Part shown: positions 22,757 through 36,200 of the stretch, piece after piece
Position numbering within the stretch: the stretch's first letter is position 1
Layout: each line of letters begins with the position of its first letter
Source: Heligmosomoides polygyrus polygyrus
Lineage: Eukaryota; Nematoda; Chromadorea; Rhabditida; Heligmosomidae
DNA: 64,000 nucleotides
Reading direction: 5' to 3'
Assembly (NCBI GenBank): GCA_947396885.1
Contig: OX377206.1
Location: 87,851,960 to 87,915,959 of the forward strand
The notes under the pieces: model-generated
Database searches by the model: none
What the model was told of the DNA's origin: nothing
What the model saw: the letters and a program-made list of their open reading frames with translations, nothing else
Translations under genes and position numbers: made by a program

Positions 22757-23052
22757 GGGGCGCGTGTAGCGCAGTCGTAGGAGGCGCGACTGTCGCGTGC
22801 ACCCGATACCAGGTTCCTGGTTCGGATTTCCCGCCCAGGCCAACCAAGTCTTCCATCCCTCCGGGGTCGGTGAATTGGTACCAGACTTGTCTGGGAAGGA
22901 TAAAGCGCTGACTTGTTCATCGGCTGGCCACCGCAAGTCATTGTATGGCCAAATACGCATTCATGTGGCCTCCACGACATCCCGTAGAAGTAGAATGCGC
23001 TGGCGCATCCCAGAAGGGATTGAGTAACGCCGTCCTTTATCCTTTATCCTTT
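22757..23052 (+). mobile_element. Full-length SINE with TSD, close to consensus
   Basis: One of the best-preserved copies, plus oriented: GGGGCGCGTGTAGCGCAGTC head and a TCCTTTA tail of about three units. Target duplication ACTGTGGCT at 22748-22756 and 23053-23061. Confidence 0.87.
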
Positions 23053-23221
23053 ACTGTGGCTTGTTATGAGCCATCGTTTTGGATGAAATTAATTACCTTC
23101 GCATGAACGGGAGTTATGAAGAAGCTTCCACGTTTATACCACTTTGAAAAGAAAAAAAGAAAGAAAACGGTATATTCAACAGAAAGTACACATATTACGC
23201 TATGTTAGCTATAAGCATAGA

Positions 23222-23512
23222 GGGTAAACGACGGCCAAATGACCTATTCTCTGTGGGATGCTTCACACATTCCACTTCCACGAGATTTCGTGGAAGGAGT
23301 ATATGTGAGCACTGGGCATCAGAATGAACTTCAGTGGACATCCAATAGACAAGTCAGTGTTTTATCGTTAGCCGACAAGTCTGCCACCAATTAAGCGACT
23401 CCGTAGCGATGGTAGGTTTGGTTGACCCTGCCCAAAAAACTGAACTAGCACCATGAAATCTGGTGCAAGCGGTAGCCGGCGTGTTCTTCGGCTGCGTCAC
23501 CAAGTGGCCCAG
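23222..23512 (-). mobile_element. Old, diverged SINE
   Basis: Minus-oriented, about full length but strongly diverged: ACGAGATTTCGTGG, ACAAGTCTGCCACCAATTAAGC and GCGTCACC mark the body and head. Confidence 0.6.
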
Positions 23513-24234
23513 TTTTTTCGGGGAATATGCAAACCTTTGGTAAAATTTCGAAAAAAAATCTCAGCCCACATATTCCTTTGTGCTTTATTATTTGTCGTTT
23601 AAAAGTAGCAAAGTAGAGAATTGATTGATGAGGTGAATTTAAGCCTTCTCCTCATCGGGCTAGCCAGGGATGTCTACAAGCTAAGCCATTTTGATAGAGA
23701 CTTCTATTTTTTTGAAACGATCAAAATCCGTTAAATTTTGTTCTTAAAAATTTCTTGAATGTAGACATTCGGCTGTAAAAAAATACTGATCCGCGACCAT
23801 TGTTTCTTCGAAAAATTTAATGTTTGACACAAAAATTGTGAAAAAAGCGGTTCGTTATGCTAACAGGTGATTATTCGTTCCTTTTGTTCAACTTTCTACC
23901 ACCGTTTCTCATGCCTTTGTCATCGAAATGTTGTTAGTAGTGTTTCGTTTACTCATGGCCGTTGGTTCTTTCCTAATTTTTCGATGTTTTCTTTAATTTC
24001 GCCTTATAATTATTATGCTAAATAGCTGCCGTTTATTGAATAAAATTAGTAAAAATTAGTAGAAATAGAGAATAACTGGGCAGTGTTTTGTAAGAAACTA
24101 GAAAATAAAGTAAGTAAGTTCTGTGAAATATTTCAAGACTTAAACACAAAATAGTTCTGTCCGTCTTAGAGCTCGCTTTCCGAAATGAAATTCCTTTGGT
24201 CTTCGTACTACTTGGAGTCGTTCTTCATGCACTA
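23513..24234. other. Presumed upstream region of the cholinesterase-like gene
   Basis: AT-rich, no exon recognised. Any promoter for the gene at 24281 should lie here, but no specific element could be identified. Confidence 0.35.
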
Positions 24235-24241
24235 TTTGCAG
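24235..24241 (+). promoter_or_regulatory. Candidate splice acceptor before the start codon
   Basis: TTTGCAG 39 bp upstream of ATG 24281. It could accept a spliced leader or end a 5'UTR intron. Confidence 0.35.
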
Positions 24242-24280
24242 GTAGTTCTTCCTATGTAGGGCTGAGGCTGCCGACAAGAA

Positions 24281-27200
24281 ATGCGCATTTTGTGGCGATC
24301 TGACTGGCCACGTCCGCTACTGTTCTTCATACTATTCCGGTTAACAGTCGGCCAGCTTCGTCACATCTCGCCGTTCGAGCTAACGATAAATTCGGGAGCG
24401 ATCCGCGGGGAACGTGTGGTGAGTGAGACCTCACCTTTTCGTCTGCTTCTAGGTTTCTTCGGTTTTGACGGTGTTGACTCCGTTTTTCAGATCGTGAAAG
24501 GGGAAGACTACACCGTATTCAAAGGCATCCCGTACGCCATGCCACCTGTCGGCTACCTCCGATTTCAGGTGTGTATTCCATTGATTTTTTTACCTAATTT
24601 GTAGCCTTGCTAGTTTTTTGTGAACCACTGTATAGCTTTTATAATGAATTTTGAATTTTTCTGCCATTGAGCTATAGTTTTAGCTGTATCCGCCCAAAAT
24701 TCCTAAATATGGATGCTTAGATTCCAAGTCAATAATGACGACAGTGACGAATTTCAGAATCTAAGCCTGTGACTAAAACTGTACTGTGTTTGCTCCTATT
24801 CACAGTACGCGACGGCAGCGATTTGCCTGTAGAAAGCGTACAAATCGATTAATCCCGAGCGATCACCCGGTAAAATCGATATGTATCGTTTTCGCTGTCG
24901 CCACAGACTATAAACTGGCTTTCGGCACACGAGCACTTTATTAAGAACCTATGGAGCAAAATAAATAATCAAAAATAATTCTCCTTTCTGGTAATTTTTT
25001 TAGAGAACCAAGTCAAATAAAATTCCTACCTTTGTAGCTTATCAAAGTAAGCTCTTGTATCGATGCTCCTTAAAAGCTAAAATGCACGCCAAATTAAGCT
25101 GTTAGATCACCACATATTTCGAAGACTGGGATGACATTCAGCGTTAAAATGCTAAAATTTTTGACAAAGTACCGAAATTAGACGGCGTGTCATACTGTAT
25201 TTAGCATTTTTCGTTGCCCGTGCCTTTTGAAGAAAAATTTTTAGTTTCACAAGGAAGAGTGGCGGTAAATATGAGGTAAGAGAGCAGTTTTCCACGTGAC
25301 GCTTCTCGGCATATTTACTAAAATGTGATAAAATAGAGTGCAGCTTACTGAAGCGATTCCTGTTCTATTCAAGGAGTTACGATTTCATCCAATTTCCCAA
25401 TCTGAAACCATATCTTTCCGAAAAATATGTTTTCATAGAGCCGCTAAGGAATGTCACCTGTGACACTTCCATTTCGTTTGAGGAGCAGCCGTCTGAAACA
25501 TCGTTGGTTATGTCTTAGAATCATGATAAATAGAATAAGTTAACGAAATCACGCATACATGGTATTTTCAAAAGTAAAAACAAGATAAAATAGAGAAATC
25601 CATATTTTGGCAACTTGGATGTTACGTTGCAGTAGCAGTAGCTGTGTCAGAATGCTTCTGATTTACTTGTTTCGGCTATGGAGCAGCCGTGTATGACGTA
25701 ATTTTGGGTCGAGAAGGTTTTCTTTTAGCAATATCTCCTCCAATCGCCTAAAGCGAATTTTACCTTCGACCACAGTCTTGCTGATCATGAGGTCTGATTT
25801 TCGTAACTACAAAGCAACAGACCACTATATTCTATTTGCCCACGCTAATTTATGCCTCGAAATTTTACCTTCTCTGTCTTTGGAAGGGTTATTGATTAAC
25901 CTGCCCATATTTTTGAGCGGTGGCTTAAGATTCGACATTTGTCATTCTGTACATTACTTTTACAATTTACACTTTTTACTTTTACAAATAATCTAATCTT
26001 TACAAATAATTACTGAGAGCTCTTTATGATATAGAGACTTGCCGTGAAATATGCGTTATAATTATGTTGTTGCTTAAGTTCAAATCGCGTTTTACTATGA
26101 CTTTATAATTGTATCAATTCACTTTATGATTTTTAATATTACTATTCGTCGAACATTTCCACTTCATCAACTAATTGTAAGTATCAACAATTAACCAGCT
26201 TTGTTGGAGTTGCCAATAACTCCCTTTCATATCACCTTCATGCTTTCCCTTCCTTAATTTAATTATAGCCTTATATAGTGGAATACACTTCCCACTGGTC
26301 GAAAAATCCTAGAGAGTTGTCGAGTATATAGGAGAGGTTTGATGACCAGGGCACAGAGAGTGTGGAGGAAATCGTAGAGACGCAAGACGACGAGACGACA
26401 CTTTTATGCAAGCCCGGCTCTATGGTGTGCAATCGCGTAGTCACTATGCTCATGAGATAGGGCACAGAGAATGGTAGCAGACTTTCTCACGCTCTGCTCC
26501 TAAGGTCCCGTTTATACTTCGACGGCGAGCGACGGGACGCCACGTATAGTGGCCATATTGATTGAGCGACGCGATCGATCAATTTGGCCACTTTACATGC
26601 CGTCGCGTCGCTCGGCATTGGAAGTATAAACGGGGCCTAAAGGACGTGTTGTAACAATGCTATTGTTTGTCAGCGATAGCTCAGACTAATTTTTATGCTT
26701 AGGCTAACCTTAGATTTTTTCAGAATTTGAACAATTATTGGTATTTAAGGTACCAAAAGAGCCAGCGAAATGGAGAGGCGTTATGAACGCCACCCAGTTC
26801 AGCGCACTCTGTGTGCAACGAATGGATTCACTGGCCACGGATCCTGAACGACACGCCGTTCATTTCTCTGAAGACTGCCTGTATTTAAATGTTTTCTCGC
26901 CAACTCCTGTAAGTTGTCTTCGCCGGACTTCTGCTATATTGCCATATTTGAAATTTCGTTAAGAAACGTAGTTAAAATGACTGAGTATGACTAACACGTT
27001 GAAAAAGAATACTTTTCCATGTGAGGAATTTGTGAAGAAAGAAATGAAAATTAAGGAGAAAGATGTAGGAGTACTGACAGAACGGAAATAATTACAACTA
27101 TGCGATTCCGCACTTCTTTTTGCTGAGAACTTATTTCCTTCTGGCGCAATGTTGTGTTTCATTAGCGGCCGTTGTTAGCGGTAATACGCCTCGTTTGAGA

Positions 27201-30200
27201 AGCAAGTTGTCCTCGTAGTCTTGCAAGGAATCTCTGCTTAAATATTTATACTAAGTCGCTGTTTTAAGCTAAATCGCAGAGCAGCACAATGCGACTAAAT
27301 GATAAACTCCCAAATCGATTACTTGTCCTGTCGTGCAACCAATATGGAAGGCTATCGTTACGACTATCGTTCATCATGTTGCGATAGAGTTCTGAACAAC
27401 CCCAAAGGCTCCGTTTATGCCCGACGCCGGAGGATGCGATGCTATTTGTAACGGTCGTTGATCAAGCGCAGCACACACTGCCCAAATCGATCGAGCAACG
27501 CGATGCCAATGCCCAAATCGATCGCGTTGCTCGATCGATTTGGGCGCCATGCGCTTTATTAAATACTTTGTGGGAAAGGGTGAAACAAGGCACTACGGTT
27601 TAATCGTCATCATTTATAAGACGAATATTAAAACAATAAATTAATTTATTGCGGTACTAAAATAAGAACCTTGTTGATGTCTTATGACATCGAGTGCAGA
27701 TGTAGAAATTTTGATTTTTCTTCTTAATGTTTGCACTCTCTGTAACTAATTCAGCTTTAGTTACGTGTTATCGCCTTTCTCTCTAAAAATGCAAAAAAAA
27801 AAAAACTGGCGATCACTGATTCCTTCTGGTGGATACGCCATGCATCTTATTTCTTATTTATTTATTTATTTATTTATTTGCACTGAAATAGTGCGCTACA
27901 AACAGTATTAAAACAAAATGGACACGATGTAGCAATAACGAAAATCACTGCATGGAAAAAAACTCAACACACTAACTTAGTGCTTCATATATACATGAGA
28001 AAGAGAGAATCGATGAGAGACAACCTTCATTCAGGAGTAAAAGGAATAGATAAAGCTGAATGTTTTGGGGATAGATCTGGGGAATAGGGATTTTGATGAA
28101 GACAAGCAGTGGCCCGCCAACACTGCAAGTCGCTAGGCAGAACGGCTCCGGATACCAGCTTAGTAGGTCCGCCGCCTTCATCAGTACCCACGTGTCGGTT
28201 GAGGCAGCAAGGTGAAATTAAATACTTTATAAGATAGAAAAGAAAAACAACAGAAATTATGATAAGAAACATTGAGCAATGTAGGGCTCAAAAGGAAGCT
28301 ATAAATAGAAAATAATGAGATTGGAAGCTGATATTATCCTTGCAAAACTTCTAAAATTTGGAAGGAACACAAGGTAAACTATTATGTAGGGATAAGGTGT
28401 AGAAACACGATAGCATTTGAAAAACAGGAACGGTTTCGAAATTATGAAAAGGCCTGAAAGAATAACAAACACAAATTTCGTCTCTAAGTTATGTCAACAA
28501 TGTGTAAAGCTGGAAGCAAATCCATTTTCTTCAATCTTTTTCGAAAAACACTAACATTTGGAGCTTCAAGCAGACTTGGGGCAGCATTTGCAACCACCGA
28601 GCACGCCGACAGAAAATGGAGTTGAAGACTTTCTCACGATTTCTCTTCTTTACTTAAGGACTTAGGAATGGCGTTTATGTGATTTTCAAAATTTATCCAT
28701 CAGAATTCCTAAATCGCGGATCTCAGGTACAGAGCTGAGGGCACAGTTGTTGAACTTGTATTCCACTTTATCCGAAGTGCCAATGTGGAGGACAGAAGTT
28801 TTGGAGATATTAACGGGTATTTGCCAAGCCTTAGCCCACTCCATCATAATATTCACCGATTGAGATAAAGCATGACAGAACTGAGCCTTGTTACCGATGT
28901 TCTATGTGCCGTAAATTTTGATGTCGTCCGCGTACATTTGCACCTTTCCGTGTGGATCAACAGTGGTGCAGCAGCTGCAGGGAGATCACAAGTGTATACA
29001 AGGAACAGAATCGGCGAAAGTACGCCACCCTGTGGCACTCCACTTTTGCAGTCGTAGGATCTCGAAAAGCTATTTCCAACTTTAACACGCATATGCCTTC
29101 TATTCAAATAAGAATGAATCCATCCCAGAAGAGGCTGCCTAATGCTAGGATGGTATAGCTTAGTTACAAGTTTTTCGTAACAGACCTTATCAAAAGCTTT
29201 TGGCAAATCAAAGTAGATGACGCCAACTGAGTTTCCATTGTTTAACGCGAAGTTCCAATCAAAGACACAATCGGAAAGTTGAGTAACTGTAGAGGCACCT
29301 GCCGTAAAACCGTGCTGTTCAAAAGGAATTAATCTGTTTCTTGACAGGTGTCCCATTATTCTGTCTCGCAAATTTTTTCCATGATTCTTTCGTAATACTT
29401 ATGGGACGATAGGAGGAGAGTAGCACGGAATTCGGTTTTTTCGGAATAGCCGTGATAATGGACTCCTTCCAAATTCCAGGAACTTCTTTGTACATTAACG
29501 AGGTATTGAAGATCATTGCCAGGGGCTTGGAAAGTGAATGTGCACATCTTTTAAAAACAATTTGCGGGATTCCATCGAATGTTGTCGACGTAGAAGGTTT
29601 AAGCTGTTTCATGACTCTAAGTACGTCAGCAGGCTGTATTACTATTTCACATATGCTATCTATATCCATTCTGACAGCGTCATCTGGCTGCGTAAGATAA
29701 CTATCCAATTCGCTTGGATAGTTTCTATTTCTATTTCTTTTATTTCTATTTCTGCGCGCTAACATAGATCTTTATTGGTTGTATATTTTCGCAAAAAAAA
29801 TCTTAAGAACACTTAACTGTGTGAAAGATGTACGGTATACTTGGCCAAATATATGTGTTTTAACACTATGTTTTATTCGCTTCATTCGGGTGTAGTTAGA
29901 CCAACACCTATCGAAATCAATAGCAAATAATCAATAATCAATCGATATTGGAGTGTCCGAAAGGCACGATTTCGGTTTATGTGTTCTGAGCAGTCCGTTG
30001 CTACCTTTAACTAATTTTTGGTGAATTTTCCCATGAGAGCCCTGAAAAACATATTTGAAAGATCGAAAAAGGGAACGAACTTCTTGTCACGATATGATGA
30101 TGTGTATCCAACGTGCTTCTGTTTCAGTATCAATACACCAACGACACGTATCCGGTCGTAGTATTCATCCACGGCGGCGACTTTCAGTCCGGCGGCGGAA

Positions 30201-33200
30201 GTGACTATCCGCAGCAGGCGATTCTCGACAATTTCGTGTCACGAAAAATTATCTTCGTTACTTTCAACTACCGGCTTGGGCCATTAGGTGAGTGCCTAGT
30301 TTCAATGGAGGCTTCTTGCTAATTGAAATTTCAAAGGGTTTGAGTTTTTAAGAAATGGATCTTCTCGTCGAATTTCGCACTGTGTTTCTTTTATTTTGAA
30401 AATGTGTGCATTAACTATTCGCGTGTTTCCATGATTATCTCGATGTTTGTTTTCTTCGGTATTAGATGGGAATTTGCCCAGGGACGGTAGAGCGCAAGAT
30501 CGTTGACAGGAGGTTGTCCGTAATGTTAACTCGATTCAGAAAATGTGTGGAAAATTAGTGTCAGAAGTTAAGAAAGAAGTTTCGCACAGGTACTCGATAT
30601 TCTTCTTTCTTCAATAAAGTGAAAGTGAAGAGTATAGAATTAGAAACTTTTTTCGTCTTCCAAAGCGGTTCGTTTTGCCATCTATGTCCAGACGAACCTT
30701 TTTAGTTATAACGAAAAATCCAATGTAATCCAATTTTAAATCTAAACCAACCACAGCAACGGCCGTGCGTATCACCTCTGAGTTTGTCGCTCGCTCGCTG
30801 TAGGCCATATTAGCGACTAGTACATGACATTTTATCCCAGTTACTTTCTTTAATGCTTTGCGAAGGAGGGTGCTCGATGCAGGTCTTCCGGATCCAACTG
30901 GTCCCGTGAACGAGACCTGGAGGAGGGTGACCCAAACGATTCTACGATGTGCCAAGGAAACCCTCGGTGAAACAAAGGGAGGGATCAGAGGAGATAAGGC
31001 TGCATGGTTCTGGAATGAAGAGGTGCAGGCTGCGGTGAGGAAAAAGAAGGAGGCCTATAAGCAGTGGCAAACGACAAGCGCACCCGAGCATCTTACAGTC
31101 TATAGGAAGATGAAGAGCCTGGCAAAAGCAGCTGTAGCGAAAGCGAAGAGAGCGGAGATGGATGCCCTATATGAGAAGCTAGACGGGCCACAGGGAGAGA
31201 AGTTTGCTATTCGGCTGGCTAAGGCGCGGCATAGAGCTTGCGCCGACATTCGAGTGGTCAAGACAGTGAGGGGTGCTGACGGCAGGGTACTACGGAGGCC
31301 AGTCGAGGTCAGAAAAAGATGGGAGGAGTACTTCAAGGAGCTCCTGAATGAAGAATTGCCTCGTCGCGAAGTTCAAGAAGAACAACCAACGGAAGGACCC
31401 ATCCCATCCTGGACGCGGGAAGAGGTTCGCAACGCCATAGGAAAGATGAAGCTCGGGAAGGCAGCTGGACCTGATGGGGTGCCAGTAGAGGCTTGGAAGG
31501 TGCTTGGGGACTGTGGAGTCAATTGGCTGACACAGTTCTTCAACAGAGTCATGATAGACAGTAAGATGCCGGATGACTGGAGGGACAGCATCATAGTCCC
31601 CATCTTCAAACAGAAAGGGGACGCGTCCGAGTGCTCCAACTACCGAGGGATCAAACTGATCTCGCACACGATGAAGATCTACGAACGTCTGGTCGACTCG
31701 AGGCTGAGGGAGATGGTGACAATCTCCCAGGAGCAGTGGGGCTTCATGCCTGAGAGGTCCACCACAGACGCCATCTTCATCGCTCGCCAGGTAATGGAGA
31801 AATATCGGGAGAAACGAAAGCCCTGCTACATGGCCTTTCTGGACTTGGAGAAAGCCTACGACAGGCTACCCCGGGCCGTGATCTGGAAATCGCTCCGAGG
31901 TAGAGGTGTCCCGGAACGTCTGATCACAGTCGTAAAGGACATGTACGAAGGCTCGAAAGCGGCGGTACGAACCCCACACGGAATGACAAAGAAGATGGAC
32001 ATCACAGTGGGTGTACATCAAGGGTCGGCTCTGAGTCCGTTCCTCTTCGTGCTGACGCTTGACTGCATAGTGAAACTCCTGGAGGAAGGCCCTCTCAGGA
32101 CCATCCTCTACGCGGACGATATCGCTCTAGTAGCCGACAGCCGGGAGGAGCTGGAGGAGAAGGTGAGGCTGTGGCAAGTAGCCCTCGCGGATAACGGCCT
32201 GCGGCTGAACGTGAAGAAGACCAAGTTTATCAGCTCTGAGCAGTGCACTAGACCGATCCTAGACTGCCAAGGGGAGGCGATCGAGAAGGTGGAAGAATTC
32301 CGCTACCTCGGAAGTGACCTATCCGAGGAAGGAAGTGTGGACCAGGCGGTCAGGGGACGGATAAACGCAGCCTGGCTCAAATGGAGGGAGTCCACAGGAA
32401 TCCTCTGCGACCGTAGGTGCTCCAGGACACTCAAAGGAAAGCTCTATAGAACAGTGGTGAGGCCTGCCCTCCTCTACGGCAGTGAGTGCTGGGCCCTAGG
32501 TAAAGCGCAGGAGCGGCAATTGCACGCGGCGGAAATGAGGATGCTCAGGTGGGCTTGTGGATGGACCCGTCGGGACAGGGTGCGAAACGAGGATGTTAGG
32601 GCAGTGATGAAGACAGCTCCGATCCAGCTGAAGATGAGGGAGCAGCGCCTGAGGTGGTATGGACACGTCCTCAGAAGACCAGAGGATCACCCCATAAGGT
32701 TGGCCCTAGATTTCGAGGCACCCGGAAAGCGTCCGAGAGGAGCCCCAAGGAAAAGGTGGAAGGATGTCATCAAGAAAGATCTCGCTGAAGTCGGCGCCAT
32801 GCCAGACGACGCCTTTGATAGGATGAGGTGGCGACGGATCATAAGAACAGCGGACCCTGCGACTGCGCGGGACTAAACGCTCGGGAGAAGAAGAAGAAGA
32901 CTTTCTTTAATGCTTTACGCTCGGTAAGTTCACCATTTTCGCTCAAACCTAGTCTGTGGCTTGGTGTATTTATACCTACGACGTGCTATCCATTACATAC
33001 GAATGACAGCTAGATTGACGGCTTTTTTTCGGACGAGCGATGAAGCTATACTCTATTCCATGGCTGTGCACGTTGGAGAGTGTACCTTTCCAAGCCACCC
33101 GTTCACTGATGACGCCGTCTTATAACAGAGATGTAAAACAGTTCTTCAACAAATTTACTGTAGATCAAGCTGAGCTATCTGTGGGGAAACCGTAGAAACT

Positions 33201-36200
33201 CTGCCTCTGATGAATTCCACACGAGCTCGTCAGACCAGCCCAGAAGAATGCACGGTGTCTAGAAATCGTCGCTTCGGCTGAGTTGGCAAGGTAGCTAGTG
33301 AAGATGAGAAGTTCCACGTAGGTCACACAGGCAGGCATTACCAGATAGAAGACAGTTCAGAAGCCGTGTCCAGCGCACAAATTTATCTTCTACCCCAAGA
33401 ATCTTCTGTTTTCAGTTTGACTGCATCATTGGGGACTTCTAAGGGGAAGCTTCACCTATAACGCAGGCACATCTATCTATTCCTGCGGCTAAGTAGATTT
33501 ATTTGTTTATTTATTTATTTGCGTTAAAAATGACGTACCATACTCACTAGGACATAGACCAGAAGAGAAATCAAACAGGTTAGAAGAAATAGCAGAGGCA
33601 GCTCCAGAATGGCGAATTAACAGGCAGCGGGGAGAACCATAGATGAGAAACTCTCAAAGACCTGACAACAACTAAGATTCCTTATTCTACTCTCAACATT
33701 CTCCAGAGCTTATGCTAGTCGAGGGACAGAGCTACATATGTTTATCGAAAGTACATTCATCTGATTTTTTTCGATCTTATTTTTTCAAATGAAAATATAA
33801 CCGATAGTACTCCAACCCATTGTGGAAAAATGATAAAATACATAGTTATAGGTAATATTGCACTAAACAAAATTGTCAAACTTTCTTCAACGTGTAAAAC
33901 AGTCACAAAAAACTTTAACGTATTCTGTTCTGGAGACTCCTGTTTTTCCCTCTACACTTCTAAAGCAGCGATCTGGTACTAGTCGGTAATGTGGCCGAAA
34001 TTACCCGGGGGTGCAACTGACACTGACCAATCAGGGCGCTTCCAGCGGGCATGCCACCCCAAGCGGGTGTGTATTGCTGATACGTATATACGTAGTAAAC
34101 TACTTAATTTTTTTCCGACTAGCTACATACCTTAGGGGCGCGTGTAGCGCAGTCGGAGGAGGTGCCGGCTGTCGCGTGCATCTGATACCAGGTTTCTGGT
34201 TCGGATTTCCCGCCCAGGCCAACCAAGCCTTCCATCGTTCCCGGGTTGGAGAATTAGTACCAGACTTGTTTGGGAACGATAAAGCGCTGACTTGTGTCAT
34301 CGGCTGGCCACCGCAACTCATTGTATGGCCAAATACGCACTCAAATCGCCTCCACGACATCCCGTAGAGGTAGAATGCGTGGCACATCCCAAAAGGGATT
34401 GAATAACGCCGTCCTTTAACCTTATCGTTTAGCTACATACCATAATTTTTTGGTGCACCAGGGAGCCTGAAAAAACATTCCGGGAAATCGGCTCGCATAC
34501 ACTCTACTTACAATTAGTGCTTTGCTATTTTGAACCTTTGAGATCGGCGACTTTTTCCATCTGTTGTATCACCTTCTCTTCAAACTGTACAATTTTCATT
34601 TCAACTAGACCTGTCTGAAGTTGAAATGGGAACCTTCAAGCAAAGTGAAAGTAATCTTGTGCTTCGAAAAAAATCGTATTAGCTTACCTATGCACGGCGT
34701 CTTAAGAAAAATTAGCTACGGTTTTTGAGTGAACGCAAAATATCTATCTCCTTGGACGAAACCGCATTTTAGACTAATTTGAAGGTGCTGTGATACAGTT
34801 TTCCATTTTTTCTTATGGAGTGGTTGCGCCGTCTCGTCTGCTACATGCCATGACTGTTTCAGTGACAAATGCGGTTTATGTGTAGTCAGGGTAGTTAGGC
34901 AGTGCAGAACGATGACGTGTCTTCTACAGCGACTGCTTCTGCTATTCCTAGATCTTTTCGCCCATAAAGGACATCTACATACACTATCAATCATAGCACT
35001 GGGTGTACCAAAGGGCCTGTTCATACTTCGCGACAAGGGCGACAAAAGCGACAAAAGCGACAAAAGCGACAAAAGCGACAAGAGCGACAAGAGCGACTGG
35101 AGCGACTGGAGCGGGTGACGGACATAGTGTGGTGCACGTAAATAATTGCGTTCTCCACACTCCGTCCGCGACGAATGTGGTGTGAAATGTGTAATTATTT
35201 ACGTACACCACACTACATCCGTCGCCCAGTCGCTCTTGTCGCTCTTGTCGCTCTTGTCGCTCTTGTCGCGAAGTATGAACGGGCCCAAAGGAGTACACGG
35301 CGCGTTCTTTTTGAGCACTGAAAAATCCTTTGATTTCATCCCCTTAATACGGACCTGAAAAAATATTATTCTATTCGAAAGGATGGGAACTTTGCCTAAA
35401 TAAAAAATATACAAGTAAAATAACATTTAGATTTAAGAAGGTTAAGTTGCAATTAGGTTGCAATGCTAGATTTTCAAAAATTCGGTATTAGTCGCTAACG
35501 TGACCTACATGAAAAGGAAAGAAGCACTATGCCAGTCAGACGGGATCAAACGGGCGTAGCACCCATAGGGATGTGTGCGATTGGTGCCCTAATTGGCCAT
35601 GATTGGCAGGTTCTCAACATGCTGGCCGAATTAACGACTAGTAGCAAAATTCTTAATGAATTTTTTAAAGAATTTTAATATAACGGGAATATTATTTAGA
35701 ATTCCTTAAAAAGTGTCTATTAAGGCTCTAGATACGTCAACATTAGCCTTAAAATGTCCGGCTCTGTTTTATGTCCTGTGTTGGGGTGGGCCATTTTCGA
35801 ATAAACCGGCGTTTGTACATATTAGGTTGTCACACAAGTTCTGTCAGATTACGGTAGTCATTACTTTGTGGTTTTTTTCATCGATAGAGAAAAGATTTGA
35901 TCTAAGTTGTGTACTGATCTGTAGCATCTGTAGCAAACTCACAATACTGCATTTAATAGTAGTAAGCATAGCATCGTTTCATGGGCTGGACAAACTATGG
36001 AAAAAATGCACTTCCGGGGAATAATGCTTCATGAATTCAAACTTGGCCACAGTGTGAGCGAGACAACTCAAAACATCATGAATGCAGGGGGAGGACTCCG
36101 CTAATGAACGCATCGAGCGCAGATTGTACCAGAAGTTCCGTTTCGGAAAAGTAGGTCTCGAAGACAGGGACCGTTCAGAACGACCACTCAGGCTTGATGA

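Noticed and set aside
34912..35298. Proteins with (DKS)n or (ERQERQ)n/(ATKATK)n repeats
   Set aside because: The 9-bp minisatellite in the hairpin element is open in several frames on both strands; no gene structure supports it.
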